A stretch of 64,000 bases of DNA. Origin: Duganella zoogloeoides (GTDB lineage Bacteria > Pseudomonadota > Gammaproteobacteria > Burkholderiales > Burkholderiaceae_D). Positions 53,077-64,000 of the stretch are shown here, in pieces (position 1 is the first letter of the stretch; each line of letters opens with the position of its first letter). The notes beneath the pieces were generated by a model. That model had not been told where the DNA came from and ran no database searches. It saw nothing but the letters and a program-made list of their open reading frames with translations. Where the stretch lies: assembly GCF_034479515.1 (NCBI RefSeq), contig NZ_CP140152.1, positions 4,340,001-4,404,000 on the forward strand, read 5' to 3'. Position numbers and translations under genes: made by a program.

Positions 53077-54224
53077 TACGAACGGTCCTTGATCGGCACG
53101 AATTGCAGGTCTTCGGGGCCGACGTAGTTGGCGCTGGGGCGGATGATCTTGTTGTCGATGCGCTGCTCGATCACGTGCGCGGCCCAGCCGGACGTGCGCG
53201 AAATGACGAACAGCGGCGTGAACATCGCGGTGGGCACGCCCATCATGTGGTACGACACGGCCGAGAACCAGTCCAGGTTGGGGAACATTTTTTTCACGTC
53301 CCACATCACGGTTTCCAGGCGCTCGGCAATGTCGAACATTTTCATCGAGCCGCCGTCCTGCGACAGCTGGCGCGCCACTTCCTTGATCACCACGTTGCGC
53401 GGATCGGAAATCGTGTACACGGGATGGCCGAAGCCGATCACCACTTCCTTGTTAGCCACGCGGTTGCGGATGTCGGCTTCCGCCTCGTCTGCATTTTCGT
53501 AGCGCTTCTGGATTTCGAACGCGAACTCGTTGGCGCCGCCGTGCTTGGGACCGCGCAGTGCGCCGATGGCGCCGGTAATGGCCGAGTGCATGTCCGAACC
53601 CGTACCCGCGATCACGCGGCCGGTGAAGGTGGACGCGTTGAATTCGTGTTCGGCGTACAGGATTAGCGACGTGTGCATGGCGCGCACCCAGCTCTCGGGC
53701 GGCTTGAAGCCGTGCAGCAGGTGCAGGAAGTGACCGCCGATCGAATCGTCGTCGGTTTCCACCTCGATGCGCTTGCCGTTATGGCTGTAGTGGTACCAGT
53801 ACAGCAGCATCGAGCCGAACGACGCCATCAGGCGGTCGGCGATGTCGCGCGCGCCGGGCACATTGTGGTCGTCCTTTTCCGGCAGCACGCAGCCGAGCAC
53901 CGAAGCGCCGGTGCGCATCACGTCCATCGGGTGGGCGGCGGCCGGCAATGCTTCGAGCGCGGACTTGACCGCCTGCGGCAGGCCGCGCAGCGAGCGCAGT
54001 TTGGCCTTGTAGCCGCGCAGCTCCCCCCCGTTGGGCAGCTTGCCGTGCACCAGCAGGTAGGCGATTTCCTCGAACTCGCTGGTGGTGGCCAGGTCCAGGA
54101 TGTCGTAGCCACGGTAGTGCAGGTCATTGCCGGTCTTGCCGACGGAGCACAGCGCGGTGTTGCCGGCCGCCACGCCGGAGAGGGCGACGGATTTCTTGGG
54201 TTTGAAAGTGGTAGTGTCGGTCAT
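53076..54224 (-). CDS. prpC: 2-Methylcitrate synthase PrpC
   Basis: This 382-residue citrate-synthase-fold enzyme condenses propionyl-CoA with oxaloacetate. Catalytic histidines lie in EHEFNAST and GFGHPVY, and the aspartate in the [17 protein letters not shown] region. The length and context point to the methylcitrate type and not housekeeping GltA. The ATG at 54224 follows AGGAG; the longer frame would run into a repeat element. It is second in the prp operon. Confidence 0.95.
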   Translation of the reverse strand: MTDTTTFKPKKSVALSGVAAGNTALCSVGKTGNDLHYRGYDILDLATTSEFEEIAYLLVHGKLPNGGELRGYKAKLRSLRGLPQAVKSALEALPAAAHPMDVMRTGASVLGCVLPEKDDHNVPGARDIADRLMASFGSMLLYWYHYSHNGKRIEVETDDDSIGGHFLHLLHGFKPPESWVRAMHTSLILYAEHEFNASTFTGRVIAGTGSDMHSAITGAIGALRGPKHGGANEFAFEIQKRYENADEAEADIRNRVANKEVVIGFGHPVYTISDPRNVVIKEVARQLSQDGGSMKMFDIAERLETVMWDVKKMFPNLDWFSAVSYHMMGVPTAMFTPLFVISRTSGWAAHVIEQRIDNKIIRPSANYVGPEDLQFVPIKDRS

Positions 54225-54236
54225 GATGATCTCCTG

Positions 54237-54285
54237 GTATCCGTCATTCCCGCGCAGGCGGGAATCCATGCTGAGCATGCATTGC
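54237..54285. repeat. Short palindromic repeat element (copy 2)
   Basis: ATTCCCGC and GCGGGAAT pair around a GCAG loop, followed by CCATGCTGAGCATGC, itself nearly palindromic. It lies in the gap between prpB and prpC, inside the operon, and resembles copies at 6523 and 57118. Confidence 0.75.
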
Positions 54286-54314
54286 GCCGGCGCGAAAGCG
54301 ACGATATTGACTGG

Positions 54315-55199
54315 TTATTTTTTTTGCGCAGCGAAGAGCGCATCGAGCTTCTGCTCGAAGCTATGGTAGTTGATCCGTTCATACAGCTCGGCGCGCGTCT
54401 GCATGGTATCGAGCACGTTTTGCTGGGTGCCGTCGCGGCGGATCGCGCCATACACATTTTCAGCGGCCTTGTTCATGGCGCGGAACGCGGACAGCGGATA
54501 GAGCACCAGGCCCACGTCGGCGTCGCGCAGCTCGTCCACCGTGAACAGCGGCGTGGAACCGAATTCGGTGATGTTGGCCAGCACCGGCACTTTTACGGCG
54601 GCGGCGAACTGTTTATACATCTCGAGGCTGATCATCGCCTCCGGGAAGATCATGTCGGCGCCAGCCTCCACGCACGCCACCGCGCGCGCGATCGCCGCGT
54701 CCAGCCCTTCGACCGCCAGCGCGTCGGTGCGGGCCATGATCACGAACTGGTCGTCGGTGCGCGCATCGACGGCGGCGCTGACGCGATCGACCATCTCCTG
54801 CTGCGAGACGATTTCCTTGCCGGGGCGGTGGCCGCAGCGCTTGGCGCCCACCTGGTCTTCGATGTGCATGGCGGCGGCGCCGGCCTTGATCATGGTCTTG
54901 ACTGTGCGCGCGACGTTGAAGGCCGAGGCGCCGAAACCGGTATCGGCATCGACCAGCAGCGGCAGGTCGCACACGTCGGTGATGCGGCGGATGTCGGTAA
55001 GCACGTCATCCAGGCTCGAGATGCCCAGGTCGGGCAAGCCGAGGGAGCCGGCCGCCACGCCGCCGCCCGACAGATAGATGGCGCGGAAACCAGTGCGCTT
55101 GGCCAGCAAGGCGTGGTTGGCGTTGATGGCGCCGACGACCTGCAACGGCGATTCTTCTTGTACGGCCTGGCGGAATGCGGCGCCTGCGGAACGACTCAT
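54315..55199 (-). CDS. prpB: 2-Methylisocitrate lyase PrpB
   Basis: This 294-residue TIM-barrel lyase splits 2-methylisocitrate into pyruvate and succinate. The active-site KRCGHRPGK loop holds the catalytic cysteine, and DADTGFG and IEDQ ligate magnesium. The start [13 protein letters not shown] follows AAAGGT; the frame to 55256 would cross the sigma-54 promoter and is rejected. It is the first gene of the prp operon, about 30 nt from the predicted transcript start. Confidence 0.95.
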   Translation of the reverse strand: MSRSAGAAFRQAVQEESPLQVVGAINANHALLAKRTGFRAIYLSGGGVAAGSLGLPDLGISSLDDVLTDIRRITDVCDLPLLVDADTGFGASAFNVARTVKTMIKAGAAAMHIEDQVGAKRCGHRPGKEIVSQQEMVDRVSAAVDARTDDQFVIMARTDALAVEGLDAAIARAVACVEAGADMIFPEAMISLEMYKQFAAAVKVPVLANITEFGSTPLFTVDELRDADVGLVLYPLSAFRAMNKAAENVYGAIRRDGTQQNVLDTMQTRAELYERINYHSFEQKLDALFAAQKK

Positions 55200-55239
55200 G
55201 GGTGACCTTTCAATGTTGCGGTGAAGTTGGGTGACACTT

Positions 55240-55255
55240 TGCAAGAGCCGTGCCA
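55240..55255 (-). promoter_or_regulatory. Sigma-54 promoter of the prpB operon
   Basis: The minus strand reads TGGCACGGCTCTTGCA, an essentially perfect -24/-12 element (TGGCACG, four bases, TTGCA). It points to prpB, with a start of transcription near 55228. It agrees with PrpR, a sigma-54 activator, encoded next door. Confidence 0.92.
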
Positions 55256-55290
55256 CCCGCCACCTCCTTTAAAATCAATCACTTGATGAT

Positions 55291-55330
55291 TTTCGATGTT
55301 GCAAAATTGTTTCATTTTGAAACATCGAAA
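55291..55330. promoter_or_regulatory. Candidate PrpR upstream activator site
   Basis: A 40-bp near-perfect palindrome: arm TTTCGATGTTGCAAAAT (55291-55307) faces its complement at 55314-55330 with one mismatch and a 6-bp centre. A second palindrome TGTTTCA/TGAAACA (55308-55324) overlaps it. A further TTGAAACA half-site touches the prpR start (55345-55352). The distance of about 60-100 bp from the prpB start suits an enhancer, and the half-site suits self-control of prpR. Confidence 0.75.
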
Positions 55331-55351
55331 CAACTGCACTACAATTGAAAC

Positions 55352-57073
<1,722 letters not shown>

Positions 57074-57114
57074 AAAACACCGTCACTGCGCCGATGCGGT
57101 CAAGTTAACCGCCG

Positions 57115-57152
57115 TACTTCCCGCCAAAGCGGGAGTCCATGCCGAGCACATG
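57115..57152. repeat. Short palindromic repeat element (copy 3, partial)
   Basis: TCCCGC and GCGGGA pair around a CAAA loop, then GTCCATGCCGAGCACATGG follows. It shares the hairpin plus CCATGC-GAGCA tail with copy 2. It lies between prpR and the alpha/beta hydrolase gene; the rest of that 183-bp gap holds nothing I recognise. Confidence 0.65.
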
Positions 57153-57256
57153 GTCACGCCGTTCATCACCTGCCAGCGACCGCTCATCCACCAGCGGTCG
57201 CCGCCCGTGAACCCCACCGCTAACATGGCCACACCTACCCATCACGGAGAAACGCC

Positions 57257-58120
57257 ATGTCCTTCGCCCGCACCGTTGCCGCCATCACCGCCAGCTTGCT
57301 GTTCGCCTCAACGGCCATCGCCGCCCCTGCCTTCAAGATCGACGTCACCGGCAACGCCACCGGGGCACCGATGATCCTGATCCCGGGCCTGGCGTCGTCG
57401 GGCGCGGTGTGGGACGGCACGGTTCAGCGCTATTGCGGCGCGCGCCGCTGCCACGTACTGACCCTGGCCGGCTTTGCCGGCTTACCCGCCATCGACGGCC
57501 CGCTGCTGGCAACGGCCGAACAGCAGCTGAGCGAGTACATCGCCGCCAACAAACTGGCGCAACCGGTGATCGTCGGCCACAGCCTCGGTGGCTTCCTGGC
57601 GCTGAAACTGGCCGCCGACCACCCGGAACAGGTGGGACGGCTGGTGATCGTGGACAGCCTGCCGGCCATGGCCGCCATCCAGATGCCCAGCATTACCGGT
57701 CCGCAGATGAAGGAAATGGCAGCCGCCGTGCGTACCCGCATGCTGAGCAGGGACACTGCCGCCCAACAGGCCGGCCAGCTGCAAACGCTGCGCACCATGA
57801 TCACCGGTGCAGACGATGTGCAGCGCGCACTGGCGTGGGGTCAACAGTCGGACCGCACCACGGTCGCCAACGCGATGGCGGAGTTGATGGGCGAAGACCT
57901 GCGCCAGGAAGTCTCCCGTATCAGGGCGCCCACGCTGGTGCTGGGCAGCTGGATCGCCTACAAGAACTTCGGGAACAAGGAACAGTTCCAGCAGGCCTAC
58001 CAGGGTCAATACAGCAAGCTGGCCGGCGTCAAGGTGGAGATGGCGGACACCGCGCTCCATTTCATCATGCTCGACGACCCAAGCTGGATGTATGATCGCA
58101 TCGACCAATTCCTGAAATAA
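57257..58120 (+). CDS. Exported alpha/beta hydrolase
   Basis: This 287-residue alpha/beta-fold hydrolase has a signal peptide (TVAAITASLLFASTAIA). The nucleophile serine is in GHSLGGF near residue 109, and a C-terminal histidine lies in ALHFIMLDD near 268. It is probably periplasmic. The substrate is unknown. A ribosome site ACGGAG precedes the start. It lies just before a LytS/LytR pair on the same strand (15-bp gap), so co-transcription is likely. Confidence 0.82.
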   Translation: MSFARTVAAITASLLFASTAIAAPAFKIDVTGNATGAPMILIPGLASSGAVWDGTVQRYCGARRCHVLTLAGFAGLPAIDGPLLATAEQQLSEYIAANKLAQPVIVGHSLGGFLALKLAADHPEQVGRLVIVDSLPAMAAIQMPSITGPQMKEMAAAVRTRMLSRDTAAQQAGQLQTLRTMITGADDVQRALAWGQQSDRTTVANAMAELMGEDLRQEVSRIRAPTLVLGSWIAYKNFGNKEQFQQAYQGQYSKLAGVKVEMADTALHFIMLDDPSWMYDRIDQFLK

Positions 58121-58135
58121 GCCCAACGTACGCTC

Positions 58136-59176
58136 GTGACCGACCGCCGCCCCCTGCCCGCCCGCCTGCCCTGGTACTGGATCTTCCAGCTGGCCGGCTG
58201 GAACTTCCTGCCGCTGTTGATGGTGGCTATGACACCAAGTGCGCAGCGCACGCTGGCCGCGCTGGCGATCGGCTACTGGGGCGTGGCGGCGGGCCTGCTG
58301 ATTTCCCACCTGTGGCGGCGCTTTCTCAAGCGACGCATACAAGCCAGGGTGCGGGTGTCGTGGAAAACCATTGCCCTCGCCCTGCCTTTGCTCAGCGCCG
58401 TGCACACGACGGTGCAACTCGTCGGCTATTTCGTCATCAAGCCGTTCGGCGAGGTGCGTAACGCCGGCTGGCTGCCGGGCGCGCTGCTGTTCTGGTGGGG
58501 CGTGTACCTGGTCTGGACGATTTTTTACATGCTGGTTGCCTACCTGCGCCGCAATGCCCGGCTCGAGGCGGAAGCGCTGCAACTGCAACTGAGCGCCCGG
58601 GAAGCCGAACTGCGCGCCTTGCAGGCGCAGGTTAATCCGCACTTTTTCTTCAACAGCATGAACAGCGTGCGCGCGCTGGTGTACCAGGACCAGGACGCGG
58701 CCGCGCAAATGATCGACCAGCTGGCCAGCGTGATGCGCTACGCGCTGCAATCGGGCCACCACGATACGGTGCCGCTGGCAGCCGAAATCGAAGCGGTGCA
58801 AGCCTACCTGGCGATCGAGAAAATCCGCTTCGAGGAACGGCTGCGCATCGCCATCGATATCGGTCCGGGCATGGACGCGGTGCGCATCCCGCCCATGACC
58901 TTGCAAACGCTGGTTGAGAACGCCGTCAAATACGGCGTGGAGGCCAGTCCCACCGGCAGCGACATCCGCATCCGCGCGTGGCGCGACGCCGACCAGGTGG
59001 TGCGCATCGACATCGCCAACCATGGCGCGCTGGCGCCATTCACCGATTCCACCCGGGTGGGGCTGGCCAACACGCGCCAGCGGCTGGCATTGATACTGGG
59101 CGCCGGCGCCCGGCTCGACCTGACCGAAGACGGTGGCTGGGTGCGCGCCACCATGACCGTGCCGGAGCTGCCATGA
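58136..59176 (+). CDS. LytS-type sensor histidine kinase
   Basis: This 346-residue kinase has about four N-terminal membrane helices (residues 10-140), then a short coiled linker and the LytS/YehU catalytic part. The phospho-acceptor histidine is near 169 in QVNPHFFFNS, and the ATP pocket is seen in LVENAVKYGVE and VGLANTRQRL. The start codon is GTG at 58136. Its stop overlaps the start of the response regulator gene (ATGA). This is the second such system in the window and is not closely similar to the first in its sensing part. Confidence 0.88.
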   Translation: MTDRRPLPARLPWYWIFQLAGWNFLPLLMVAMTPSAQRTLAALAIGYWGVAAGLLISHLWRRFLKRRIQARVRVSWKTIALALPLLSAVHTTVQLVGYFVIKPFGEVRNAGWLPGALLFWWGVYLVWTIFYMLVAYLRRNARLEAEALQLQLSAREAELRALQAQVNPHFFFNSMNSVRALVYQDQDAAAQMIDQLASVMRYALQSGHHDTVPLAAEIEAVQAYLAIEKIRFEERLRIAIDIGPGMDAVRIPPMTLQTLVENAVKYGVEASPTGSDIRIRAWRDADQVVRIDIANHGALAPFTDSTRVGLANTRQRLALILGAGARLDLTEDGGWVRATMTVPELP

Positions 59177-59898
59177 TGCCAACCATGCGGGTACTGCTGA
59201 TCGATGACGAGCGCCTGGCGCGCGCCGAATTGCGGCGCCTGCTGGCGGGGCACCCACACGTGGACATCGTCGGCGAGGCGGCCAACGCCGCCGACGGCGT
59301 GCAGCAGATCGCTGCGTTGAAACCCGACCTGGTGTTCCTCGACGTGCAAATGCCGGGTGGCAGCGGTTTCGACATGCTGGCCGCCCTCGACGCCGCGCCG
59401 CAGGTGATTTTTACCACCGCCTTCGACCGCTATGCCTTGCAGGCGTTCGAAGTCAATGCGCTCGATTACCTGCAAAAGCCGATCCAGCCCGCGCGCATGG
59501 CGGCGGCGCTGCAGCGCTGCGCGGCGCAACGCTTTACCAATGTGCTGCCGGCAGCCACACCCGCCGCCATGCCTCAAAAAATGTTCATCAAGGACGGCGA
59601 GCGTTGCTGGTTCGTCGCCCTCGACGACATCCGCCTGTTCGAGTCCGAGGGCAATTACATGCGCGCCTATTTCGACATGCACCAGCCGCTGATGCTGCGC
59701 TCCCTGAGCCAGCTCGAAGCACGGCTCGATCCGCAAAGGTTTTTCCGCGCCAGCCGCCGCCATATCGTCAACCTCGGCTTTGTCGAGCGGGTGGTGCCCA
59801 ATGACGCGGGGGGGCTGGATCTGACGCTGCGCGACGGCATGGAAATAGAGGTATCGCGCCGCCGCGCCGCCCAGTTCCGCAGCCTCACCAATTTCTGA
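59173..59898 (+). CDS. LytTR response regulator
   Basis: This 241-residue regulator has a receiver with D57 (LVFLDVQMPGGSG), the lysine in LDYLQKPIQPARM, and a LytTR DNA-binding domain at about 135-240 (LFESEGNYMRAYF, FFRASRRHIVNLGFVERV). The ATG at 59173 overlaps the kinase stop; the longer frame to 58978 would lie inside the kinase gene. It converges on the ABC permease gene with a 6-bp gap, and that permease is a possible target. Confidence 0.9.
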   Translation: MMPTMRVLLIDDERLARAELRRLLAGHPHVDIVGEAANAADGVQQIAALKPDLVFLDVQMPGGSGFDMLAALDAAPQVIFTTAFDRYALQAFEVNALDYLQKPIQPARMAAALQRCAAQRFTNVLPAATPAAMPQKMFIKDGERCWFVALDDIRLFESEGNYMRAYFDMHQPLMLRSLSQLEARLDPQRFFRASRRHIVNLGFVERVVPNDAGGLDLTLRDGMEIEVSRRRAAQFRSLTNF

Positions 59899-59904
59899 GG
59901 GCGC

Positions 59905-62349
59905 TCAGGCGCGCAGCGCATCCGCCGGCGCCATGCGCATGGCCACGCGCGCCTGCCGCGCTATCGCCAGCAGCGCCACCATGACAGTCATTGCCAGCGA
60001 CAGCAGCAAGGTCCAGTAGCCGCCCGGCGCATGCGCCACGTAGCCGGCCAGGTAGCGCTGGATGGCCAGTGCCGCCGGCGGCAAGCCGATGATGGCGGCC
60101 ACCAGCACCAGCACGCCGGTTTCGCGCACCACCAGCAGGCCGATATCGCTGCTGCGCGCGCCATGCAGCTTGCGCAGCACGATCTCCCTGGCGCGGCGCT
60201 GCACGGTGGTAGCCGACAGCACGTAGGTGCCGAACGCGGCAATCGCCAGCGCGATGGCGGTGGCAATGACCAGCAGCGTGGACAGGCGCGATTCGTCGGC
60301 GTAGTTCGCCGCCAGGATAGCGCTGGCGCGCTGGGTGTGCATGATCGCATCAGGGAAGTAGCGCGGCCACAGGTCGCGTACCATCGCTTCCACCTGCGCG
60401 GCCGGAACCGCAGCACGCACGCTCAGCGCCACGCCTGCCGTCCATAGCTCGTAGGCGGTGGCGCGCGGCGCCTCGCGCAGCGTATGGAAATGCAGGTCGG
60501 GCGCGATGCCCACCACGCGCTTGCGCACGACCTTGCCGTCGAAACCGGTAAACAGCACCACCTGTCCCACCGCAGCCTGCGGCGAGGCAAAGCCAAGGTC
60601 GCGGGTGGCAATCGCGTTGAGCACGGCCGGTACCGGATCGTCTTCCTTGTCCAGTGCGGGCTGGAACAGCCGGCCGGCTTCGGGCGCGATGCGATACAGC
60701 TGGAAGAAATTGGCGCTCACGCCTTTCATTTCCATGCCCGCACCAGGACCGCCCTCACGCCGCAGTTCGCGCGTCCACGCCTGGTCGAGCCTCCCCACCG
60801 GGTCTTCCGAAATGGCGATGCCCTGCACGCCCGGCTGCGCAGCCAGCGCGGTCATGAACGCGCGCGCGGGCGCGCTGTCCCGCACCGGCGCCGGCAGATC
60901 GACGATGACGAACGGCGCGGGATCGAAGCCCGGCGAGACGTGCAGCGCGAACGCGGTCTGCCAGGCCACGGCGGCGGTCACGCTCACAAAGCCCATGGCG
61001 ATCGCCACCTGCCCGATAGTCAGCGCGCGGCGCCAGCGCATGCCGGCCATCGATTCGCTGTTCCCACGTCCGGCCAGCACCTGCGTGGGCAGCACGCGCA
61101 CCGCGATCCACGCCGGGTACAGCGCCGTCGCCATGCCCAGCAAGGCGCCCAGCGCCAGCGCGGCGGCGATGTGCGGCAGCGACAGCAGGCCATCGAGGTC
61201 GCGGTTCATCAGCAGCGAGAACTGCGGCAGCGCCAGCCACGCCAGCACCAGTCCCAGCACGGTGGCCACCACGGACACCGCCACCGATTCCACCACAAAG
61301 TGCAGCACCAGGCGGCGCGCACTGGCGCCCAGAACCTTGCGCACCGCCACCTCGCGCTGGCGGCGCAGCACGCGGATGGTGGCCAGGTTGACGTAATTGA
61401 TGGCAGCCAGCGCCAGCACCAGCAGCGCGATGGCGGCCAGCGCGGCAACCACCGCCGGGTTGGCACGGTTGCCGGGCTTGAACACGCGGTTGCCCTGCAC
61501 CTGGTGGTCGAAGTAGGCGCGGCGCAGCGGCGTGACGCCGATGTCCATGATCTTGCGCGGTCCCAGCCGCGCCAGCGTTTCGGGCGGCACATTGCGCAGG
61601 CTGGGCGCGCGATCGACCGCCTGCTGCAACGCCGCGACGATGGCCGGCAGCGCAGCCTCGGACTTCACCCGCAGCAGCACCTTGCCCATCCAGCCTTGCT
61701 GGCCGGTGAGCAGTTCGTCGCGCACCATCGGGTCGGTGAGGGTGGAGTTCGCGCCCAGCAGCGAGTCGAACGGGATCGTGGTGGTCGGTGGCGGCGTGCG
61801 CACGACCGCGCCCACGCGCACCGTCTTGCCTTCGGCCTGCATGGTGCGGCCCATGGCGTCGGTGGTGCCGAACAGCCGCTGCGCGGTGGCCTGAGTGAGC
61901 ACCACGGCATCGGGCTGCGCGAGCGCCTGGCGCAGGTCGCCCTGCACCGCCTGCAATTCCAGCATGTCGGCAAAGCCGGGCAGCACCAGCAGTCCCTGCA
62001 AGTGCTGGCGGTGCTCGCCGATGCGCACCACCAGCGGCGTGGTCTCGGGGCGCGACGGGAAGAACACGGTGGCGTCCACCACCCCGGGCGTTGCCAGGGC
62101 GGTCTGGCGCAGGAAAGCCGGCGCCACGTCGTGCAGCGGCGATTGGGGATCGACGTTGTAGCGCTGCGTGACCACGACCATCCGGTCGGCGTTAGGTACG
62201 TGCGCATCGTATTGCAGCGAATAGCGGACGTACCCGAGCAGCAGGATGCAGGTGCACAGGCCGACGGCCAGGCCGAGGATCACGACCAGCGAGTAGCCGG
62301 GTTCGTGCAGCAAGGTGTGCCAGCCGATGCGGAAGTCCTGGAGTTTCAT
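59905..62349 (-). CDS. FtsX/MacB-type ABC transporter permease
   Basis: This 814-residue membrane protein has two permease units, each with a periplasmic MacB core-like domain and an FtsX domain, giving about eight helices in all. The N-terminal GYSLVVILGLAVGLCTCILLL and the C-terminal FGTYVLSATTVQRRAREIVLRKLHGA are typical. Proteins of this shape act in mechanotransmission for lipoprotein or antibiotic export with a separate ATPase. No ATPase gene is in the window. The start at 62349 follows AGGAC at good distance. It is convergent with the LytTR regulator gene. Confidence 0.85.
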   Translation of the reverse strand: MKLQDFRIGWHTLLHEPGYSLVVILGLAVGLCTCILLLGYVRYSLQYDAHVPNADRMVVVTQRYNVDPQSPLHDVAPAFLRQTALATPGVVDATVFFPSRPETTPLVVRIGEHRQHLQGLLVLPGFADMLELQAVQGDLRQALAQPDAVVLTQATAQRLFGTTDAMGRTMQAEGKTVRVGAVVRTPPPTTTIPFDSLLGANSTLTDPMVRDELLTGQQGWMGKVLLRVKSEAALPAIVAALQQAVDRAPSLRNVPPETLARLGPRKIMDIGVTPLRRAYFDHQVQGNRVFKPGNRANPAVVAALAAIALLVLALAAINYVNLATIRVLRRQREVAVRKVLGASARRLVLHFVVESVAVSVVATVLGLVLAWLALPQFSLLMNRDLDGLLSLPHIAAALALGALLGMATALYPAWIAVRVLPTQVLAGRGNSESMAGMRWRRALTIGQVAIAMGFVSVTAAVAWQTAFALHVSPGFDPAPFVIVDLPAPVRDSAPARAFMTALAAQPGVQGIAISEDPVGRLDQAWTRELRREGGPGAGMEMKGVSANFFQLYRIAPEAGRLFQPALDKEDDPVPAVLNAIATRDLGFASPQAAVGQVVLFTGFDGKVVRKRVVGIAPDLHFHTLREAPRATAYELWTAGVALSVRAAVPAAQVEAMVRDLWPRYFPDAIMHTQRASAILAANYADESRLSTLLVIATAIALAIAAFGTYVLSATTVQRRAREIVLRKLHGARSSDIGLLVVRETGVLVLVAAIIGLPPAALAIQRYLAGYVAHAPGGYWTLLLSLAMTVMVALLAIARQARVAMRMAPADALRA

Positions 62350-62477
62350 TGCGTGTCCTGAAGTGGCGATGCCGTGACATTGCAACTAGCGTGCCACGGC
62401 ACTTTCCGCGCCGGGAATCGCGCATTCAGCACCGGCTGTTCATAGTCGAACACCGGCGCTGTCCGCTTTCGCACACC

Positions 62478-64000
62478 TTACTTCAACGCGGGAATCTTCT
62501 GCGGCGTATAGGGCTGCACCGGCTGCGCCTTGAGCTTTTGCGCCAGCAGGTCCAGCGCCACTTCCAGCTGGCGATCCTGGCCGGTGAAGGTAGCATGCGG
62601 CAGGTTGTCCACTTCCACGTCCGGCGTCACGCCCACGCCTTCGATCAGCCAGTGGCCGTCGGCCGTATTGAACTGGCCGTTCTGCGCCACCCGCGCCATG
62701 CCGTCGTCGCTCAGGCGATTGTTATCGCTGAGCCAGACGCCGGCGCCGGCAGTGCGCATACCCACCAGCGGCGCCAGTCCCAGGGCTTTGACGCCCGCTG
62801 CAAAGGTCTCGCCGTCGGAATACGTCAGCTGGTCGATCAGCACCACCAGGTGGCCGCGGAACGTGGTCTGCATATTCGGTGCGGGCTGGCTGCCCGGCGA
62901 CGACCAGAACGCCCACGCCTTGCGCAGCAGTTTTTCGATGATCCAGCTGTCGATATTGCCGCCGTTATTGCGGCGCACGTCGATGATCAGGCCTTCGCGG
63001 TTGACATTGGCGTAGAAGTCGCGTGCGAACGAGGCGATGTCGCGCGCGCCCATGGCGCGCAGGTGCAGGTAGCCGATACGTCCGCCGGACGCCGCCTCCA
63101 CCTGGCGTGCGCGGCTCTGTTCCCAGTCGCTGTAGCGCAGCGCCGCTTGCCTGGTCATGTCCACCGGCAGCACGATCACCGGCCGGCTGCGGTTGTTTTT
63201 GTCCTTGACCTGCAACAGCACCTGCTTGCCGGCCTGGTTGAGCAGCAGGTCGGCGATGTCGCGCGCTTCGCTGGCCGGCTTGCCGTTGACGGCGGTGATG
63301 ATCTCGCCCTCCTTGATGTCCACGCCGGCCTGCGCCAGCGGCCCGCGCTCGGACGGCAGCTCCGGTTCGCTGCGGTAGATGTGATCGACCTGGTAGCCAT
63401 CGGCAGTACGGGTGAGCAGCGCGCCCAGGCCGGCCGGCGTGCCTTCCGGCGCCGAGCGGCGCAAGTCGCCGGGACGGATCTGCGAGTGCAACGCGCCCAC
63501 TTCGCTCACCATCATGCCCAGGATATCGTTGAGTTCCGCGCGGTCGGTCACGCGCTCGACCAGCGGCGCATATTTCTGGCGCATGCCGGCCCAGTCCACG
63601 CCGCGCATATTGGCGTCGTAGAGGAAATCGCGGTGCATGCGCCAGGCGTCGTTGAACATCTGCTTCCACTCCAGGCGCGGGTTGGACGTGAAACTCCAGT
63701 CGTCCACCTTGACCCTGGCCTTGGAGATATCGGTTGGCGCCTTGGCGCCCGCATCGACGATGATCATCTCGCCCGGGCCGGCGGCAAAGGTGCGGTAATA
63801 AACGTGTTTCTTGTCGCGCGCCAGGTCGAACTCGCGCACATTGCTGGCAAAGGTTTCCGGCTGCGGGCCGTTGGCGGCGATGGCCAGCGTCTTCAAGATG
63901 GCTTTGCCGCCTGGATCTTCGCTCTCGAGGTAGTACAGGCGCTTGTCGTCCATCGCCAGCGCGCGGTAGTTCCCCGGCGCCAGCGGCACTTCGTACAGGC
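62478..64000 (-). CDS. Tricorn-type S41 protease (5' partial)
   Basis: This is the C-terminal part (at least 507 residues) of a tricorn-protease homolog; the frame is open to the window edge, so its start lies outside. In order the fragment shows propeller-like repeats, a helical core domain (MHRDFLYDANMRGVDWAGM), a PDZ domain (about residues 175-260 of the fragment) and the S41 catalytic domain. The nucleophile serine is in LTYSDGETFAAG and the substrate-side RRNNGGNIDSW segment is present. The family degrades peptides or unfolded proteins; in proteobacteria it is often exported, which cannot be checked here. Confidence 0.88.
   Translation of the reverse strand, partial: LYEVPLAPGNYRALAMDDKRLYYLESEDPGGKAILKTLAIAANGPQPETFASNVREFDLARDKKHVYYRTFAAGPGEMIIVDAGAKAPTDISKARVKVDDWSFTSNPRLEWKQMFNDAWRMHRDFLYDANMRGVDWAGMRQKYAPLVERVTDRAELNDILGMMVSEVGALHSQIRPGDLRRSAPEGTPAGLGALLTRTADGYQVDHIYRSEPELPSERGPLAQAGVDIKEGEIITAVNGKPASEARDIADLLLNQAGKQVLLQVKDKNNRSRPVIVLPVDMTRQAALRYSDWEQSRARQVEAASGGRIGYLHLRAMGARDIASFARDFYANVNREGLIIDVRRNNGGNIDSWIIEKLLRKAWAFWSSPGSQPAPNMQTTFRGHLVVLIDQLTYSDGETFAAGVKALGLAPLVGMRTAGAGVWLSDNNRLSDDGMARVAQNGQFNTADGHWLIEGVGVTPDVEVDNLPHATFTGQDRQLEVALDLLAQKLKAQPVQPYTPQKIPALK

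Noticed and set aside
51250..53127. Long open frame opposite acnD (625 codons), and similar ones opposite actP (47179-48918) and the FtsX-type permease (60484-62361)
   Set aside because: These are mirror frames created by GC-rich codon bias. Their products are rich in Arg, His, Gly and Ala, without domains, and the other strand encodes clear enzymes.
54225..54278. Longer PrpC start within the repeat element
   Set aside because: The added residues ([18 protein letters not shown]) are translated repeat sequence. A strong ribosome site precedes the ATG at 54224.
57074..57256. Small gene between prpR and the alpha/beta hydrolase gene
   Set aside because: The open frame there is the tail of a shadow frame of prpR. 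The gap holds only a repeat element.

Overview
The window looks like chromosomal DNA of a GC-rich betaproteobacterium, most likely of the family Oxalobacteraceae (Massilia, Duganella or Janthinobacterium type). I infer this from the rRNA sequences, the betaproteobacterial cysI-DUF934-cysH-cysD-cysN order, and the general protein style. No phage, transposase, CRISPR array or plasmid gene was seen.

Layout. (1) 1-6183: the distal part of a Wsp-type surface-sensing chemosensory operon (wspC partial, wspD, wspE, wspF, wspR) that ends in a c-di-GMP synthase. (2) 6197-9700: housekeeping genes ppnP, murB, a YajQ-family c-di-GMP-binding protein and a nitronate monooxygenase-like enzyme. (3) 9805-23690: two complete rRNA operons (16S, tRNA-Ile, tRNA-Ala, 23S, 5S), both on the minus strand. 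They are separated by a sodium:neurotransmitter-type symporter and a GMC-like FAD oxidoreductase. (4) 23809-29260: a LytS/LytR-type two-component pair, a second PAS-containing kinase, a porin and a methyltransferase. (5) 29278-38540: a CysB-type regulator divergent from the assimilatory sulfate reduction operon, followed by siroheme genes cobA and, on the other strand, a CbiX-like chelatase. (6) 38541-42474: lptG-lptF divergent from pepA. (7) 42522-47016: small hypothetical proteins, xthA and a PAS-GGDEF-EAL protein. (8) 47176-49160: the acetate symporter actP with its DUF485 partner. (9) 49256-57073: the 2-methylcitrate (propionate) cluster prpB-prpC-acnD-prpF, with divergent prpR, a strong sigma-54 promoter match and a large palindrome suited to PrpR. 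(10) 57257-64000: an alpha/beta hydrolase, a second LytS/LytR pair, an FtsX-type ABC permease and a truncated tricorn-type protease.

How the genes fit together. Sulfate is activated by CysDN and reduced by an APS-type CysH and by CysI, whose siroheme needs CobA. Propionyl-CoA is consumed by the methylcitrate genes. Acetate enters through ActP. C-di-GMP is made by WspR, probably both made and degraded by the GGDEF-EAL protein, and perhaps sensed by the YajQ protein.

The most interesting non-coding signals are: co-varying differences between the two 16S genes within one helix; a 48-bp insert in one rRNA spacer that copies the 3' end of tRNA-Ile and folds into a hairpin; a roughly 130-bp imperfect hairpin starting at the cysN stop codon; small palindromic mobile-looking repeats at three places; and in-frame coding tandem repeats in two sensor kinases and in PrpF. 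I did not find a system I could call wholly new.
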